Part shown: positions 30,562 to 41,003 of the stretch, in pieces | Layout: the number at the start of each line of letters is the position of its first letter | How positions within the stretch are numbered: the first letter of the stretch is position 1 | Assembly: GCF_014268585.2 (NCBI RefSeq) | Contig: NZ_CP077092.1 | Location: 4,749,501 to 4,813,500 of the forward strand | From: Pseudomonas iranensis | GTDB taxonomy: Bacteria; Pseudomonadota; Gammaproteobacteria; Pseudomonadales; Pseudomonadaceae | Length of the DNA stretch: 64,000 nt | Direction: 5' to 3' | Made by a program: the position numbers and the translations under genes | The notes under the pieces: model-generated | Database searches by the model: none | The model's input: the letters and a program-made list of their open reading frames with translations, nothing else | What the model was told of the DNA's origin: nothing

Positions 30562-31674
30562 TCAGTCGTTGAGCAAGCGCCCGTGACGCAGCGCTTCGCG
30601 CCCCGCCACCTTGGCCAGCCAGAAACCGGGTTGGGCATAGCGCAGCCGTTCAATGGCAAACAGCACCCCGGACGTACCAGCACATACCGTGCTGACCCGA
30701 TCGGACACAGGGTCGATCACTTGAAAAATCTCATCGCCCGCCTCGACCCATTCGCCGGGCTTGCGGGAAAAACTCACCACACCGGGGTGTGGCGCAAACA
30801 GCAATTCGGTGCCTTCGAACGGCATGCCTTCGCACGGTTCGAAGGCCGGGTCCGGCCACTCGCCGGTGATCAGGCCTTGCTCGGCAAGGAACGCCAGAAT
30901 GCCTTCAGCATAAGCCTCGGCTTCGACACGGCCAGTGTCGGCCTGCCCGCCCAGCTCGATGGTCGTCGCCAGACACGCCAGCGGAATCTGCGCATCGGGA
31001 AACTGCCGCGACAGGCGCAGCCACGGCAACGAGCAGGCTTCATCGAACGAGCTGCCGCCGGAATCTTCTGCGAGCAAAGCAACCTTGACGTTCAGGTGCG
31101 CCGACAGCGAACGCCACTGCGGCCAGTGCTGCGGCAGCGCGTACATGTGCAGCGCGGCTTCGGCATCGCAGTGCAGATCCAGCACCACATCGGCGCTGCA
31201 GGCGTGGCTGAGCAGCACACGCTGCATGCCCTGCAACTGGCTGCTCGCTTCAGGCAAGCCGGCCAGGTGGTCGGCCATCGCCTGGCGGATCAGGCGCACG
31301 TTGGCATGGGGATCATCACCGAGCTTGTCGCCCAGTGCCGCCGCGACCGGCGCGCTGAGCTCGACGAAATCACGGTTGAAATTCTTGCCGCTGCCCGCCT
31401 CGAAACGGCCCTGGAAATTGCCTTGCAGCAATTGCCCGAGACCGATCGGATTGGCCACCGGCACCAGCTCGATCACGCCGTTGAGCAAGCCTTGCGCTTC
31501 GAGTTCGCCGAGGCGCTTTTTCAGCTCCCAGGCGGTGCGCATACCCGGCAGTTCATCGGCGTGCAGGCTGGCCTGGATGTAGGCCTTGCGCTCGCCGCTG
31601 CCGAAACGGAAAACCGAAACCTTGCGCTCGCTGCCCAAGTGGCTCCACGGCAATACGTGGTCGATGCGTTGCAT
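30562..31674 (-). CDS. aotO: AotO, succinylglutamate desuccinylase/aspartoacylase-family protein
   Basis: Encodes 370 residues. It belongs to the AstE/AspA zinc hydrolase family: YIQASLHADELPGM carries a His-x-x-Glu-like site (HADE), VPVANPIGLGQ follows, and a second His lies in VVLDLHCDAEAALHMYALP. It is the conserved third-class gene of the aot operon, between transporter permease and ATPase genes. In P. aeruginosa the homologue was reported dispensable for uptake, as I recall; its substrate is unknown to me. It starts one base after the aotM stop. Confidence 0.85.
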   Translation of the reverse strand: MQRIDHVLPWSHLGSERKVSVFRFGSGERKAYIQASLHADELPGMRTAWELKKRLGELEAQGLLNGVIELVPVANPIGLGQLLQGNFQGRFEAGSGKNFNRDFVELSAPVAAALGDKLGDDPHANVRLIRQAMADHLAGLPEASSQLQGMQRVLLSHACSADVVLDLHCDAEAALHMYALPQHWPQWRSLSAHLNVKVALLAEDSGGSSFDEACSLPWLRLSRQFPDAQIPLACLATTIELGGQADTGRVEAEAYAEGILAFLAEQGLITGEWPDPAFEPCEGMPFEGTELLFAPHPGVVSFSRKPGEWVEAGDEIFQVIDPVSDRVSTVCAGTSGVLFAIERLRYAQPGFWLAKVAGREALRHGRLLND

Positions 31675-31675
31675 A

Positions 31676-32374
31676 TCAGTGCTTCCGTGGCGCGAGGTAG
31701 CTCAACCAGCGACGCTCGGCCAGTTTGAACAGCTTGACCAGAATGAAGGTCAGGCACAGGTAGAACACGCCAGCGGTGATGTACGCCTCGAACGGCAGGT
31801 AGAACTGCGCATTGACGGTACGTGCCGCGCCAGTGATGTCGATCAGGGTCACGATCGACGCCAGACTGGTGGTCTGCAGCATCATGATCACTTCGTTGCT
31901 GTACTGCGGCAGCGCGCGGCGCAGGGCCGACGGCAGCAGGATGCGCTTGTACAGTTTGAAGCGCGACATGCCCATGGCCTTGGCCGCTTCGATCTCACCG
32001 TTCGGCGTGGCCTTCAGGCTGCCGGCGATGATTTCTGCGGTGTAGGCGCTGGTGTTCACGGCAAATGCCAGGCAGGCACAGAACGTTGCGCTGGACAGCC
32101 ACGGCCACAGGAAGCTTTCGCGCACCGCCTCGAACTGGGCCAGACCGTAGTAGATCAGGAACAGCTGCACCAGCATCGGCGTGCCGCGAATCACGTAGGT
32201 GTACAGCCATGCGGCGCCGTTGACGAACGGGTTTTTCGAGACGCGCATCAGCCCCAGCGGCAACGCCGCGAGCAAACCGAAGAACAGCGACAGCGCGAGC
32301 AGTTTGAGGGTGGTCAGCAGGCCGCCGAAGTACAGCGGCAGTGCCTCCCAGATGACGTTGTAGTCGAAGATCAT
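31676..32374 (-). CDS. aotM: Arginine/ornithine ABC transporter permease AotM
   Basis: Encodes 232 residues. It is an inner-membrane permease of the HisM type with about five membrane helices and the EAA loop EIEAAKAMGMSRFKLYKRILLPSALR, which contacts the AotP ATPase. It overlaps the aotQ stop by 4 bp (ATGA), indicating translational coupling. With AotQ it forms the membrane channel of the importer. Confidence 0.93.
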   Translation of the reverse strand: MIFDYNVIWEALPLYFGGLLTTLKLLALSLFFGLLAALPLGLMRVSKNPFVNGAAWLYTYVIRGTPMLVQLFLIYYGLAQFEAVRESFLWPWLSSATFCACLAFAVNTSAYTAEIIAGSLKATPNGEIEAAKAMGMSRFKLYKRILLPSALRRALPQYSNEVIMMLQTTSLASIVTLIDITGAARTVNAQFYLPFEAYITAGVFYLCLTFILVKLFKLAERRWLSYLAPRKH

Positions 32375-33060
32375 AGATCAGCCGCCCTTACGCCTACCGA
32401 GTAGCGCTTCTCAAGGTGACGCAATGCCAGCAATGAAACACTGGTGATCACCAGGTACATCGCCGCCACTGCGAGGAAGAAGGTGAAAGGCTCACGCGTG
32501 GCATCCGCCGCCTGCTTGGCCTTGAACATCATGTCTTGCAGACCGACCACGGAAATCAGCGCGGTGGCCTTGGTCAGTACCAGCCAGTTGTTGGTGAAGC
32601 CGGGAATCGCCAAGCGAATCATCTGCGGCACCATCACCCGGAAGAACACCTGAAAACTGCTCATGCCGTACGCCATGCCCGCTTCGGCCTGGCCCTTGGG
32701 GATCGCCATGAACGCGCCACGGAAGGTTTCCGAGAGGTACGCACCGAAGATGAAACCGAGGGTGCCGATACCGGCGGCCAGCGGGTTCAGGTCGATGTAG
32801 TCGTCATAGCCGAGCATCGGCGCGACGCGGTTGAGCAAGTCCTGGCCGCCGTAGAAGATCAGCAGGATCAGCACCAGATCGGGAATGCCGCGGATCACCG
32901 TCGAATACAGGTCGCCCAGCCACGCCAGCCAGCGCACCGGCGACAGGCGCAACGCGACACCGATCAGCCCGAGAACGATGGCCAGAGCCATGGACGACAA
33001 GGCGAGCTGAAGCGTCAGCCATGCGCCATCGAGGATGACAGCCCCGTAGCCTTTCAACAT
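32371..33060 (-). CDS. aotQ: Arginine/ornithine ABC transporter permease AotQ
   Basis: Encodes 229 residues with about five membrane helices. The substrate-channel and EAA region contain IRGIPDLVLILLIFYGG and GQAEAGMAYGMSSFQVFFRVMVPQ, typical of HisQ-type permeases. It lies second in the aot operon, after aotJ and an intercistronic hairpin, and overlaps aotM by 4 bp. Confidence 0.93.
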   Translation of the reverse strand: MLKGYGAVILDGAWLTLQLALSSMALAIVLGLIGVALRLSPVRWLAWLGDLYSTVIRGIPDLVLILLIFYGGQDLLNRVAPMLGYDDYIDLNPLAAGIGTLGFIFGAYLSETFRGAFMAIPKGQAEAGMAYGMSSFQVFFRVMVPQMIRLAIPGFTNNWLVLTKATALISVVGLQDMMFKAKQAADATREPFTFFLAVAAMYLVITSVSLLALRHLEKRYSVGVRAADL

Positions 33061-33088
33061 GATTCAGGTCCTCGAAAGTTGGGATGAA

Positions 33089-33130
33089 AAAATGGCGCAA
33101 ACCGCAGAGATTCTGTTGCTTGCGCCATTT
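33089..33130 (-). other. Intercistronic hairpin between aotJ and aotQ
   Basis: AAATGGCGCAA and its exact inverse TTGCGCCATTT flank a 20-nt loop in the 91-bp gap. The minus-strand transcript has an A/T-rich run after it. Such a hairpin often stabilises the binding-protein mRNA or partly terminates, giving more AotJ than permease; this role is inference. Confidence 0.7.
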
Positions 33131-33151
33131 CGGACTTGTCGCAGAGACGTC

Positions 33152-33925
33152 TTACTTGCCGTAGATGTCGAAGGCGAAGTACTTGTCCTGGATTGCTTTG
33201 TATTTGCCGTTTTCGCGGATGGCCGCGATGGCAGTGTTGATCTTGTCTTTCAGGGCGTCGCCCTTGCGCACTGCGATACCTACGCCGTCGCCGAAGTATT
33301 TGACGTCGGTGAAGGCCGGGCCAACGAACGCGAAGCCTTTGCCGGCGTCGGTTTTCAGGAAACCATCGTCCAGCAGGGTGGCGTCAGCCACGGTACCGTC
33401 GAGGCGACCGGCAGCCACGTCGAGGTAGATTTCGTTCTGCGAGCCGTACGGCTTGATCTCGGCGCCCAATGGAGCCAGAACTTCGCGGGCGAAACGCTCG
33501 TGGATCGAACCACGCTGTACGCCGATGTTCTTGCCTTTCAGCTCAGCCAGACCTTCGCTGACCTGAGTGCCGGCCTTCATGACCAGACGCGCCGGAGTGT
33601 TGTAGTACTTGTTGGTGAAGTCGACCGACTTCTTGCGATCTTCGGTGATCGACATCGACGACAGGATGGCGTCGATCTTGCGCACTTTCAGAGCCGGGAT
33701 CAGGCCGTCGAACTCTTGCTCGACCCACACGCACTTGACCTTCATCTCTTCGCACAGCGCGTTGCCGATGTCGTAGTCGAAACCGACGATGCTGCCGTCC
33801 GGTGCTTTCGAAGCGAATGGAGGGTAAGCCGCTTCGATGCCGATCTTCACAGGTTTTTCGTCAGCGACGGCATTCAGCGACAGCACGGACAGTGCCAGGG
33901 CGCCAAGCAGCACAAGTTTCTTCAT
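33152..33925 (-). CDS. aotJ: Arginine/ornithine periplasmic binding protein AotJ
   Basis: Encodes 257 residues from the ATG at 33925 ([15 protein letters not shown]); the frame is open far upstream but only this start gives a signal peptide (residues 1-20, ending NAVA) followed by mature [19 protein letters not shown]. It is a type II periplasmic binding protein of the HisJ/ArgT family; [17 protein letters not shown] and [20 protein letters not shown] blocks are conserved. It captures arginine and ornithine for AotQMP and is the first gene of the operon, with a putative ArgR half-site about 180 bp upstream. Confidence 0.94.
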   Translation of the reverse strand: MKKLVLLGALALSVLSLNAVADEKPVKIGIEAAYPPFASKAPDGSIVGFDYDIGNALCEEMKVKCVWVEQEFDGLIPALKVRKIDAILSSMSITEDRKKSVDFTNKYYNTPARLVMKAGTQVSEGLAELKGKNIGVQRGSIHERFAREVLAPLGAEIKPYGSQNEIYLDVAAGRLDGTVADATLLDDGFLKTDAGKGFAFVGPAFTDVKYFGDGVGIAVRKGDALKDKINTAIAAIRENGKYKAIQDKYFAFDIYGK

Positions 33926-34105
33926 CTTGGGACTCCATCGGTAAAGGGCAAAAACGGCAGAGTGAGCGACAGCCCAATATGCGAATGGGTGAATCGGAAA
34001 TCGGTTGCGCATCGGCGGAAATTTCCCGTTGAAACCGCAGGCGATTTCAACGTCAGCCACGATGAGCGAGTGATCGGCATTCTAACGACAGGCCCGAAGC
34101 CGATA

Positions 34106-34121
34106 TTTCTTCAATGCGACA
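34106..34121 (-). promoter_or_regulatory. Putative ArgR half-site upstream of aotJ
   Basis: The minus strand reads TGTCGC-N8-AA, the same pattern as the two sites before astC. It lies about 180 bp upstream of the aotJ start, where an activator site would be expected if the leader is long. Confidence 0.5.
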
Positions 34122-34606
34122 ACTAATTACAGATGCACCGAGAAAGCGGTTTGAGCTCATTGACAGCCCTGCAAATTCATGCAAGAGCGAAAGACAGTGA
34201 ACCGATACATATTGCAAGTTGCGGGCCCATTATTCGCAAACCCTTCTAATCCGGCAAGCGCAGCGTTGTGTCTTATTTTTCAGCGGATCTTTGGAGGCTC
34301 TAAAACGGCGCACCGCGTTTCCCTTCGCCCCGGTTTGGCGCGGGCGGTTACACATTGGGTTGTGGCGGGTAACAGCGGGAAAGGTCTGACGGTGCAGATC
34401 GATAATTATTGGTTGGGGTGTTGCGGGTTTCGCTGATCGTTCCCACGCTCCGCGTGGGAACGCCTCCCTCGACGCTCTGCGTCGGCTTCTGGGACGCAGA
34501 GCGTCCCTTGCTGCATTCCCACGCAGAGCGTGGGAACGATCAAAAACCTGTGGGAGCTGGCTTGCCAGCGATAAGGCCAGCCCTACCAGCACAAAATCTG
34601 CAGACA
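34122..34606. repeat. Intergenic region with two repeat classes
   Basis: 485 bp between aotJ's control region and the acs terminator without a credible gene. It holds an inverted-repeat element (34435-34542) with outer arms GATCGTTCCCACGC and its inverse, and inner arms GACGCTCTGCGTC / GACGCAGAGCGTC. A solitary half-REP of a second class (GTGGGAGCTGGCTTGCCAGCG, 34550-34570) follows. Around 34230-34440 the minus strand encodes a peptide-like frame that resembles junk frames common in Pseudomonas repeats; I do not call it a gene. Confidence 0.7.
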
Positions 34607-34645
34607 CAAAAAAGCCCTGTCCGGCGAAAACCGAACAGGGCTTTT
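34607..34645 (-). terminator. Intrinsic terminator of acs
   Basis: Minus-strand hairpin GCCCTGT ... ACAGGGC followed by TTTTTT, about 20 nt after the acs stop codon. Confidence 0.85.
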
Positions 34646-34664
34646 CAGCACATCAAACCGCTAC

Positions 34665-36620
<1,956 letters not shown>

Positions 36621-37043
36621 CTTTCCTACCTCGGTGTAATAGTTGTTTTTGTATGACCCCGTTGTAGCCGGGTGGGGCCCATAGAACCATTCGACGATGG
36701 TAGTAACAAGCCCCTACAAAATGTCCGCATTCCATGTGGGAGCTGGCTTGCCAGCGATGCAGTCAACGCGGTCCGTCAGGCAAACCCCATCCGGCCGGAC
36801 ACCAAGACCTCAATCGATTGTTACCAAATCTATCAAAAGTGTTTATCAAAACCGCCCCTGTTTACCTGCATCCCACCGCCCTAAAATTCACCTCGCCAAC
36901 AAGGCAACCGCGATTAACAACGTTACAGCCCCCACGAAGGCCGTTAATCCAGCTCTCCAAGTAACGCATCAAATACTCAAGCTCCACACGCAACCCTAAA
37001 AAGGTTGCGTGACCCCACTCGACCTCAAAAAGGTGAATTAGAA
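36621..37043. promoter_or_regulatory. Intergenic region upstream of acs and the DUF2790 gene
   Basis: 423 bp without a credible gene, between divergent genes. A solitary half-REP (GTGGGAGCTGGCTTGCCAGCG, 36736-36756) of the same class as at 34550 is present. The right half is AT-rich (36830-37020), fitting a promoter for the DUF2790 gene. Confidence 0.5.
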
Positions 37044-37304
37044 ATGAAAGCTTTATTGGTTCTGGCCCTCAGCAGTCTGTGCGCAACCGCCATGGCAGAC
37101 GAGGTCCCGACTGATGTCGCACAGCAACAACCGGTCATCGAGGAATACACTTACTCCACACATCTGGACATCGCCAAAGTTGTATCGATGAGCGAAATTC
37201 CAAATGTCTGCGAAGTAGTACCGGCGAAAATGGAATACGACGACTCCAAAGGCCAACGCCACATCCTGCGCTACAGCATCATGGGCAACGGCTGCACGAA
37301 CTGA
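37044..37304 (+). CDS. Secreted DUF2790 protein
   Basis: Encodes 86 residues from the ATG at 37044 with AGGTGA upstream; the longer frame adds 13 residues without a signal sequence. Residues 1-18 form a signal peptide (MKALLVLALSSLCATAMA). The mature part has the DUF2790 pattern YTYSTHLDIAKVVSM, IPNVCEVVPAKM and a C-terminal MGNGC, with the two cysteines likely joined in the periplasm. The family is widespread and multi-copy in Pseudomonas, and its members are often induced by metals or stress, as I recall; no biochemical role is known to me. Confidence 0.85.
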   Translation: MKALLVLALSSLCATAMADEVPTDVAQQQPVIEEYTYSTHLDIAKVVSMSEIPNVCEVVPAKMEYDDSKGQRHILRYSIMGNGCTN

Positions 37305-37410
37305 ATCAGACTGCACCGAATCGGATCGCTCAGCGCTACATTGAGGGTCGATTCCAGCCCGGCTTCGGTCGGGCTCAGTTGTGTCTGGAGCCGGGAAAAA
37401 CGCTTGCAAA

Positions 37411-37426
37411 ACACTAGATATAGTGA
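37411..37426. promoter_or_regulatory. Candidate NrdR box
   Basis: ACACTAGATATAGTGA matches 14 of 16 positions of the NrdR consensus ACACTATATATAGTGT. NrdR is the ATP/dATP-sensing repressor of ribonucleotide reductase genes. Boxes usually occur in pairs about three helical turns apart; I do not find the second one, and the site lies 430 bp before the nrdB start. Confidence 0.5.
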
Positions 37427-37788
37427 AAAACCCGCTTTTCTGGCTATTTTTTAAACAAAAAAACACCTGCCAAAAAATTAACGAAAAAAAATCTGCTCGG
37501 GCCGATTCCGCGCAAAGCCCTGTAATCCCTCGGTCGGACCGAAATCCACCCCCTCCTCGGCCTCGCCATGAGCCGATTCGCCGCACCACGCCGGTAAAAA
37601 TTTCCCTATAATGCCGCCCTATACGGGTCAGCAATATTCCCTTACAGGGAGCAAAAGCCATTCTGAAGCCCCGCAACAGTGCCAGACGCTGATTGCGCCC
37701 ATCAGAGGCTCTCGGGACCCGTCAAAATTTCTGTTTATTTGCCTGCGTGCAGCGCTGCAAAAAACGACATCCAACGCGGCTTGTTTGG

Positions 37789-37823
37789 CCGTGTGAAAAA
37801 CCAACCCTTCAGGTTTCACACGG
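37789..37823 (+). other. Hairpin in the nrdB leader
   Basis: CCGTGTGAAAAACC and GGTTTCACACGG pair over 12 bp with a 2-nt bulge and a short loop, ending about 32 nt before the start codon. No T-run follows, so it is not a terminator; a leader structure is more likely. Confidence 0.6.
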
Positions 37824-37854
37824 GCACAAGCCCTCACGCAGGAGACGACACGTC

Positions 37855-39105
37855 ATGCTGAGCTGGGACGAATTCGATAAAGAAGACAGTGAAGTCGCAA
37901 CCGTGAAAGGCGCCAACGCCGGCCACGCAAGCGAAGCCAACATGGACCGCCTCGACAACGCCGGCGGCGCCGCAGCGCTGGAAGCCCGCGCCGTCACCGC
38001 CGACGACTCGGCCGCCGTGGCCCGCGCCAAGGCTGCACTGAACTCCCTCGACGTCGCCGAAGGCCTCGCCGAACTCGAAGGCGCCTCCGCCCGTGTCGCC
38101 GTTGACGAAAAGCGCATGATCAACTGCCGCGCCGACCTCAACCAACTCGTGCCATTCAAGTACGACTGGGCCTGGCAGAAGTATCTGGACGGTTGCGCAA
38201 ACCACTGGATGCCGCAAGAAGTCAACATGACCGCCGACATCGCCCTCTGGAAAAACCCGGAAGGCCTGACCGACGACGAGCGCCGCATCGTCATGCGCAA
38301 CCTCGGCTTCTTCTCCACCGCCGACTCCCTGGTTGCCAACAACCTGGTCCTGGCCGTGTACCGCCTGATCACCAACCCGGAATGCCGCCAGTACATCCTG
38401 CGCCAGGCTTTCGAAGAAGCGATCCACACCCACGCCTACCAGTACTGCATCGAATCGCTGGCCATGGATGAAGGCGAAATCTTCAACATGTACCACGAGA
38501 TCCCATCGGTCGCGAAGAAAGCAGCCTGGGGCCTGAAGTACACCCGTTCGATCTCCGATCCAAAGTTCGAAACCGGCACCCCGGAAACCGACAAAGAGTT
38601 GCTGCGCAACCTGATCGCCTACTACTGCGTTCTGGAAGGCATCTTCTTCTACTGCGGCTTCACCCAGATCCTCTCCATGGGCCGCCGCAACAAAATGACC
38701 GGCGTCGCCGAGCAGTTCCAATACATCCTGCGCGACGAATCCATGCACCTGAACTTCGGCATCGACGTGATCAACCAGATCAAAATCGAAAACCCACACC
38801 TGTGGGATGCCGAAATGAAGGAAGAAGCAACCCAGATGATCCTGCAGGGCACGCAGCTGGAGATCGAATACGCGCGTGACACCATGCCTCGCGGAGTACT
38901 GGGCATGAACGCGGCGATGATGGAGGACTACCTGAAGTTCATCGCTAACCGTCGTTTGAGCCAGATTGGTTTGAAGGAAGAGTACCCAGGGACGACTAAC
39001 CCGTTCCCTTGGATGAGCGAGATTATGGACTTGAAGAAAGAGAAGAATTTCTTTGAGACGCGGGTTATTGAGTATCAGACTGGTGGTGCTCTGAGCTGGG
39101 ACTAA
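37855..39105 (+). CDS. nrdB: Ribonucleotide reductase class I, beta subunit NrdB
   Basis: Encodes 416 residues from the ATG at 37855 ([11 protein letters not shown]), with GGAG upstream. NrdB carries the diiron-tyrosyl radical cofactor that starts nucleotide reduction in NrdA. Iron-ligand regions are visible in [17 protein letters not shown] and [12 protein letters not shown], and the C-terminal tail ending in GGALSWD provides the NrdA docking peptide. The N-terminal extension of about 80 residues rich in Ala and Asp is a feature of the Pseudomonas protein. The partner nrdA is absent from the window, while BRO-N and endonuclease genes follow. A strong terminator lies 57 bp downstream. Confidence 0.95.
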   Translation: MLSWDEFDKEDSEVATVKGANAGHASEANMDRLDNAGGAAALEARAVTADDSAAVARAKAALNSLDVAEGLAELEGASARVAVDEKRMINCRADLNQLVPFKYDWAWQKYLDGCANHWMPQEVNMTADIALWKNPEGLTDDERRIVMRNLGFFSTADSLVANNLVLAVYRLITNPECRQYILRQAFEEAIHTHAYQYCIESLAMDEGEIFNMYHEIPSVAKKAAWGLKYTRSISDPKFETGTPETDKELLRNLIAYYCVLEGIFFYCGFTQILSMGRRNKMTGVAEQFQYILRDESMHLNFGIDVINQIKIENPHLWDAEMKEEATQMILQGTQLEIEYARDTMPRGVLGMNAAMMEDYLKFIANRRLSQIGLKEEYPGTTNPFPWMSEIMDLKKEKNFFETRVIEYQTGGALSWD

Positions 39106-39161
39106 TAGTCTCGCTTGGCATGATTTGACGATTGCGGTTTGAGTCGGCGAATCGAGAAAGC

Positions 39162-39192
39162 AAAAAAGCCCCGATCTGATCGGGGCTTTTTT
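39162..39192 (+). terminator. Intrinsic terminator of nrdB
   Basis: AAAAAAGCCCCGATC TG ATCGGGGCTTTTTT: a perfect stem with a T-run on both strands' ends. Confidence 0.9.
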
Positions 39193-39308
39193 ATGGGCGA
39201 TCGGTGAGCCTTTTTACGCCTACGTCACAGCGCTCAATCTCCTACAGCACTTACAGTCGCTTCCCATTGAAGCCTGCTGCGAGCACTACTAAGCTCTGTG
39301 GCAGGTGC

Positions 39309-39447
39309 CTAAGAAACGCCCAACGTAGAAAGCTTGGTCAGTGACACAGACGTGGAATTCGTCGGTGGTAACTGCTCTGCTCGTTGGGATTTCTTATGTC
39401 CGCTCTACGTTGGGGGTCAGGTCCTCCCAAAATCCATAACGTAGAGG
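39309..39447 (+). promoter_or_regulatory. Candidate switching leader of the BRO-N gene
   Basis: Three segments compete for pairing. CCCAACGTAGA (39319-39329) can pair over 11 bp with TCTACGTTGGG (39404-39414). CTCTACGTT (39403-39411) can instead pair over 9 bp with AACGTAGAG (39438-39446), which contains the GAGG ribosome site (39444-39447). The left arm TAAGAAACGCCCAACG can also pair with CGTTGGGATTTCTTA (39382-39396). The pairings are mutually exclusive; no ligand or factor is known. Confidence 0.45.
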
Positions 39448-39455
39448 TCATAGAT

Positions 39456-39989
39456 ATGTCTGATCCATGCTCGGTAACTGTTTTCTCTCGCCATAACCTT
39501 TCTCTACATGCCCTTCTACTCGAAAACCAGCCATGGTTCTCCGCCCGGGATGTTGGCCGTTTGATGGGCTTTCACCTGAATGATCGGGTGGTCCACAAGC
39601 TAGATAGCGATCAACGCCGCGTCATGCGGATCGAGTACTTTCGAGAACCAGAACAGCATCTGATGCTCAGTGAATCGGGGGTGTATGCGCTATTGATCTA
39701 TCACTACGTACCGGGAAATCGGTTGCTGCGTGAGTGGTTGACCAATGAGGTAGTGCCGACATTGCGCGATGCGCAGGATTCGGGGGATTCACATCGGCCA
39801 ATGTTGAGTTTGTTGGATTGGCCGGAAATGTCTTTGAGTTTGCTGCATTGGCAGGATGAGGGCTGGATTCGGCTTCGGGATATGCCTTATCTGTTAAATG
39901 ATCAAAATCCACGTCGAGCTTCGGTAGAGAACTCCTGGTGGCGAAGGGTCACGCAGGTGTTTCAGTCTTCGAAGCATTCGATGGGTTAG
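39456..39989 (+). CDS. BRO-N domain protein (antirepressor-like)
   Basis: Encodes 177 residues from the ATG at 39456 (MSDPCSVTVF), with GAGG 8 nt upstream; the longer frame from 39384 would run through the leader hairpins. The first 110 residues have the BRO-N (Bro/ANT prophage antirepressor) layout: PWFSARDVGRLMGF, a basic turn with KLDSDQRRVM, then LSESGVYALLIY and LREWLTNEVVPTLR. These domains bind DNA and occur mostly in phage antirepressors and mobile regions. The rest is a tail of about 60 residues rich in Trp and Leu without a clear domain. From memory, a similar BRO gene follows nrdB in P. aeruginosa. Its target is unknown. Confidence 0.85.
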   Translation: MSDPCSVTVFSRHNLSLHALLLENQPWFSARDVGRLMGFHLNDRVVHKLDSDQRRVMRIEYFREPEQHLMLSESGVYALLIYHYVPGNRLLREWLTNEVVPTLRDAQDSGDSHRPMLSLLDWPEMSLSLLHWQDEGWIRLRDMPYLLNDQNPRRASVENSWWRRVTQVFQSSKHSMG

Positions 39990-40074
39990 CGATGTGGTTG
40001 TCGGATCTCGAGAGATCCGTCGCTATTTTCTGTAGGAATTTTCCTAGACAGCCGTGATGGCCACTCAGTATCGT

Positions 40075-40095
40075 CCGAGGGTTTTCAACCCTCGG
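40075..40095 (+). other. Hairpin abutting the start of the HNH gene
   Basis: CCGAGGGTT TTC AACCCTCGG: a perfect 9-bp stem with a 3-nt loop, ending 7 nt before the ATG at 40103. The only Shine-Dalgarno-like GAGG nearby lies inside the left arm. A second hairpin (CGGATCTC GA GAGATCCG) lies at about 40003-40020. It may control translation of the nuclease or act as an upstream terminator with a weak T-run. Confidence 0.55.
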
Positions 40096-40102
40096 CGATT
40101 TT

Positions 40103-40819
40103 ATGAGCGACAAGAAAAAAGACACTGACTGGACTGTTGCTGAGATTGAGGCAGCGGTTGACACCTATCTCAGAATGCTTGATTTAGAGCTCGCGGGTCA
40201 CAAATTCAACAAGGCACATGAGAATCGCGAACTACGCGCATCAGCCTTGTCGACTCGTACAAAAGGTTCTGTCGAATTCCGAATGCAGAACATTTCCAAA
40301 GTCCTGGTGACGATGGATCGGAAACCCATTAAGGGTTACAAACCGGCGGAAAACGTTGGTTCGAACGTTGAGCAGTTAATTCGAATAGCTCTCACAAATC
40401 GCGGCTTCCAGCCGGGCGACCCTGCTATTCCGACAGCCGACGAAGAAACACTAGAGCGTCGCGCTGCTGCAATTCAGAAGAAACATATAAAGGAGCCACC
40501 GAAAGGCATAAAGAAACCAAAGAAAGCGTCAAGTACTCGCACGGTTTACGTTCGCGATCCCGAGGTTAGAGCTTGGGTTCGAAATGAAGCCGAGGGGCAT
40601 TGCGAAGGCTGTGGCGACCCGGCTCCGTTTCAGATGCATGATCTGCCGTTTCTTGAAGTCCACCATGTCAAACCACTTGCAGATAAGGGTTCGGATCAAG
40701 TTTCGAACGCTGTAGCACTTTGTCCGAATTGCCATCGTCGTTGTCACCATTCAAATGATCGCGTGGCGTTTACAGCTTCGCTTTATACAAGGGTGAAAAG
40801 GCTGATTCCAGAGGGATAA
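40103..40819 (+). CDS. HNH endonuclease with McrA-like N-terminal domain
   Basis: Encodes 238 residues. The C-terminal half is a zinc-containing HNH nuclease: CEGC at about residue 170, LEVHHVKPLADKGSD with the catalytic His pair, then NAVALCPNCHRRCHH with the second zinc Cys pair. The N-terminal half (WTVAEIEAAVDTYLRML, then SVEFRMQNISKVL and IKGYKPAENVGSNVEQL) looks like the head domain of ScoMcrA-type nucleases, which cut modified DNA. That suggests a stand-alone type IV restriction role, but the modification read is not predictable. The gene is lower in GC and looks unlike its neighbours. A hairpin abuts its start codon. Confidence 0.85.
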   Translation: MSDKKKDTDWTVAEIEAAVDTYLRMLDLELAGHKFNKAHENRELRASALSTRTKGSVEFRMQNISKVLVTMDRKPIKGYKPAENVGSNVEQLIRIALTNRGFQPGDPAIPTADEETLERRAAAIQKKHIKEPPKGIKKPKKASSTRTVYVRDPEVRAWVRNEAEGHCEGCGDPAPFQMHDLPFLEVHHVKPLADKGSDQVSNAVALCPNCHRRCHHSNDRVAFTASLYTRVKRLIPEG

Positions 40820-41003
40820 AGCTCTGTCACTAGGGAGAGTTTTTGCTACTGACTGGGTGTCTGGATTCGGTGATGAGTCGATGCCGAGAGTCGCCAGCAG
40901 GCTGTCTCCCATAGATTCCGCCTCACCCCGAAAACAATCAGTGCAACCCGCGCCGCCTCCCGCTATTAATACCCCTCCCCCACTCAAGGATCCGAGCCCC
41001 ACC

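Larger units (their letters stand above)
37305..37854 (+). promoter_or_regulatory. Control region and long leader of nrdB
   Basis: 550 bp without a credible gene. It contains a NrdR-box-like palindrome at 37411-37426, an A/T-rich stretch (37428-37492), a TATAAT at 37607-37612 that may be a -10 element, and a strong hairpin (37789-37823) near the start codon. If TATAAT is used, the nrdB leader is about 235 nt. nrdA is not in this gap. Confidence 0.55.

Noticed and set aside
34179..34436. Possible small protein gene in the aotJ-acs gap
   Set aside because: Frames on both strands run through repeat-like sequence, without a ribosome site or domain; similar frames accompany repeats elsewhere in Pseudomonas.
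37613..37854. Cobalamin riboswitch in the nrdB leader
   Set aside because: The leader is long and structured, but I find no B12-box consensus; class Ia enzymes do not use B12.
39309..39416. Integron attC site
   Set aside because: GCCCAAC and GTTGGGG at the ends recall attC core sites, but the last base does not fit GTTRRRY, the inner box spacing is unclear, and no integron integrase is present. Alternative RNA hairpins explain the arms better.
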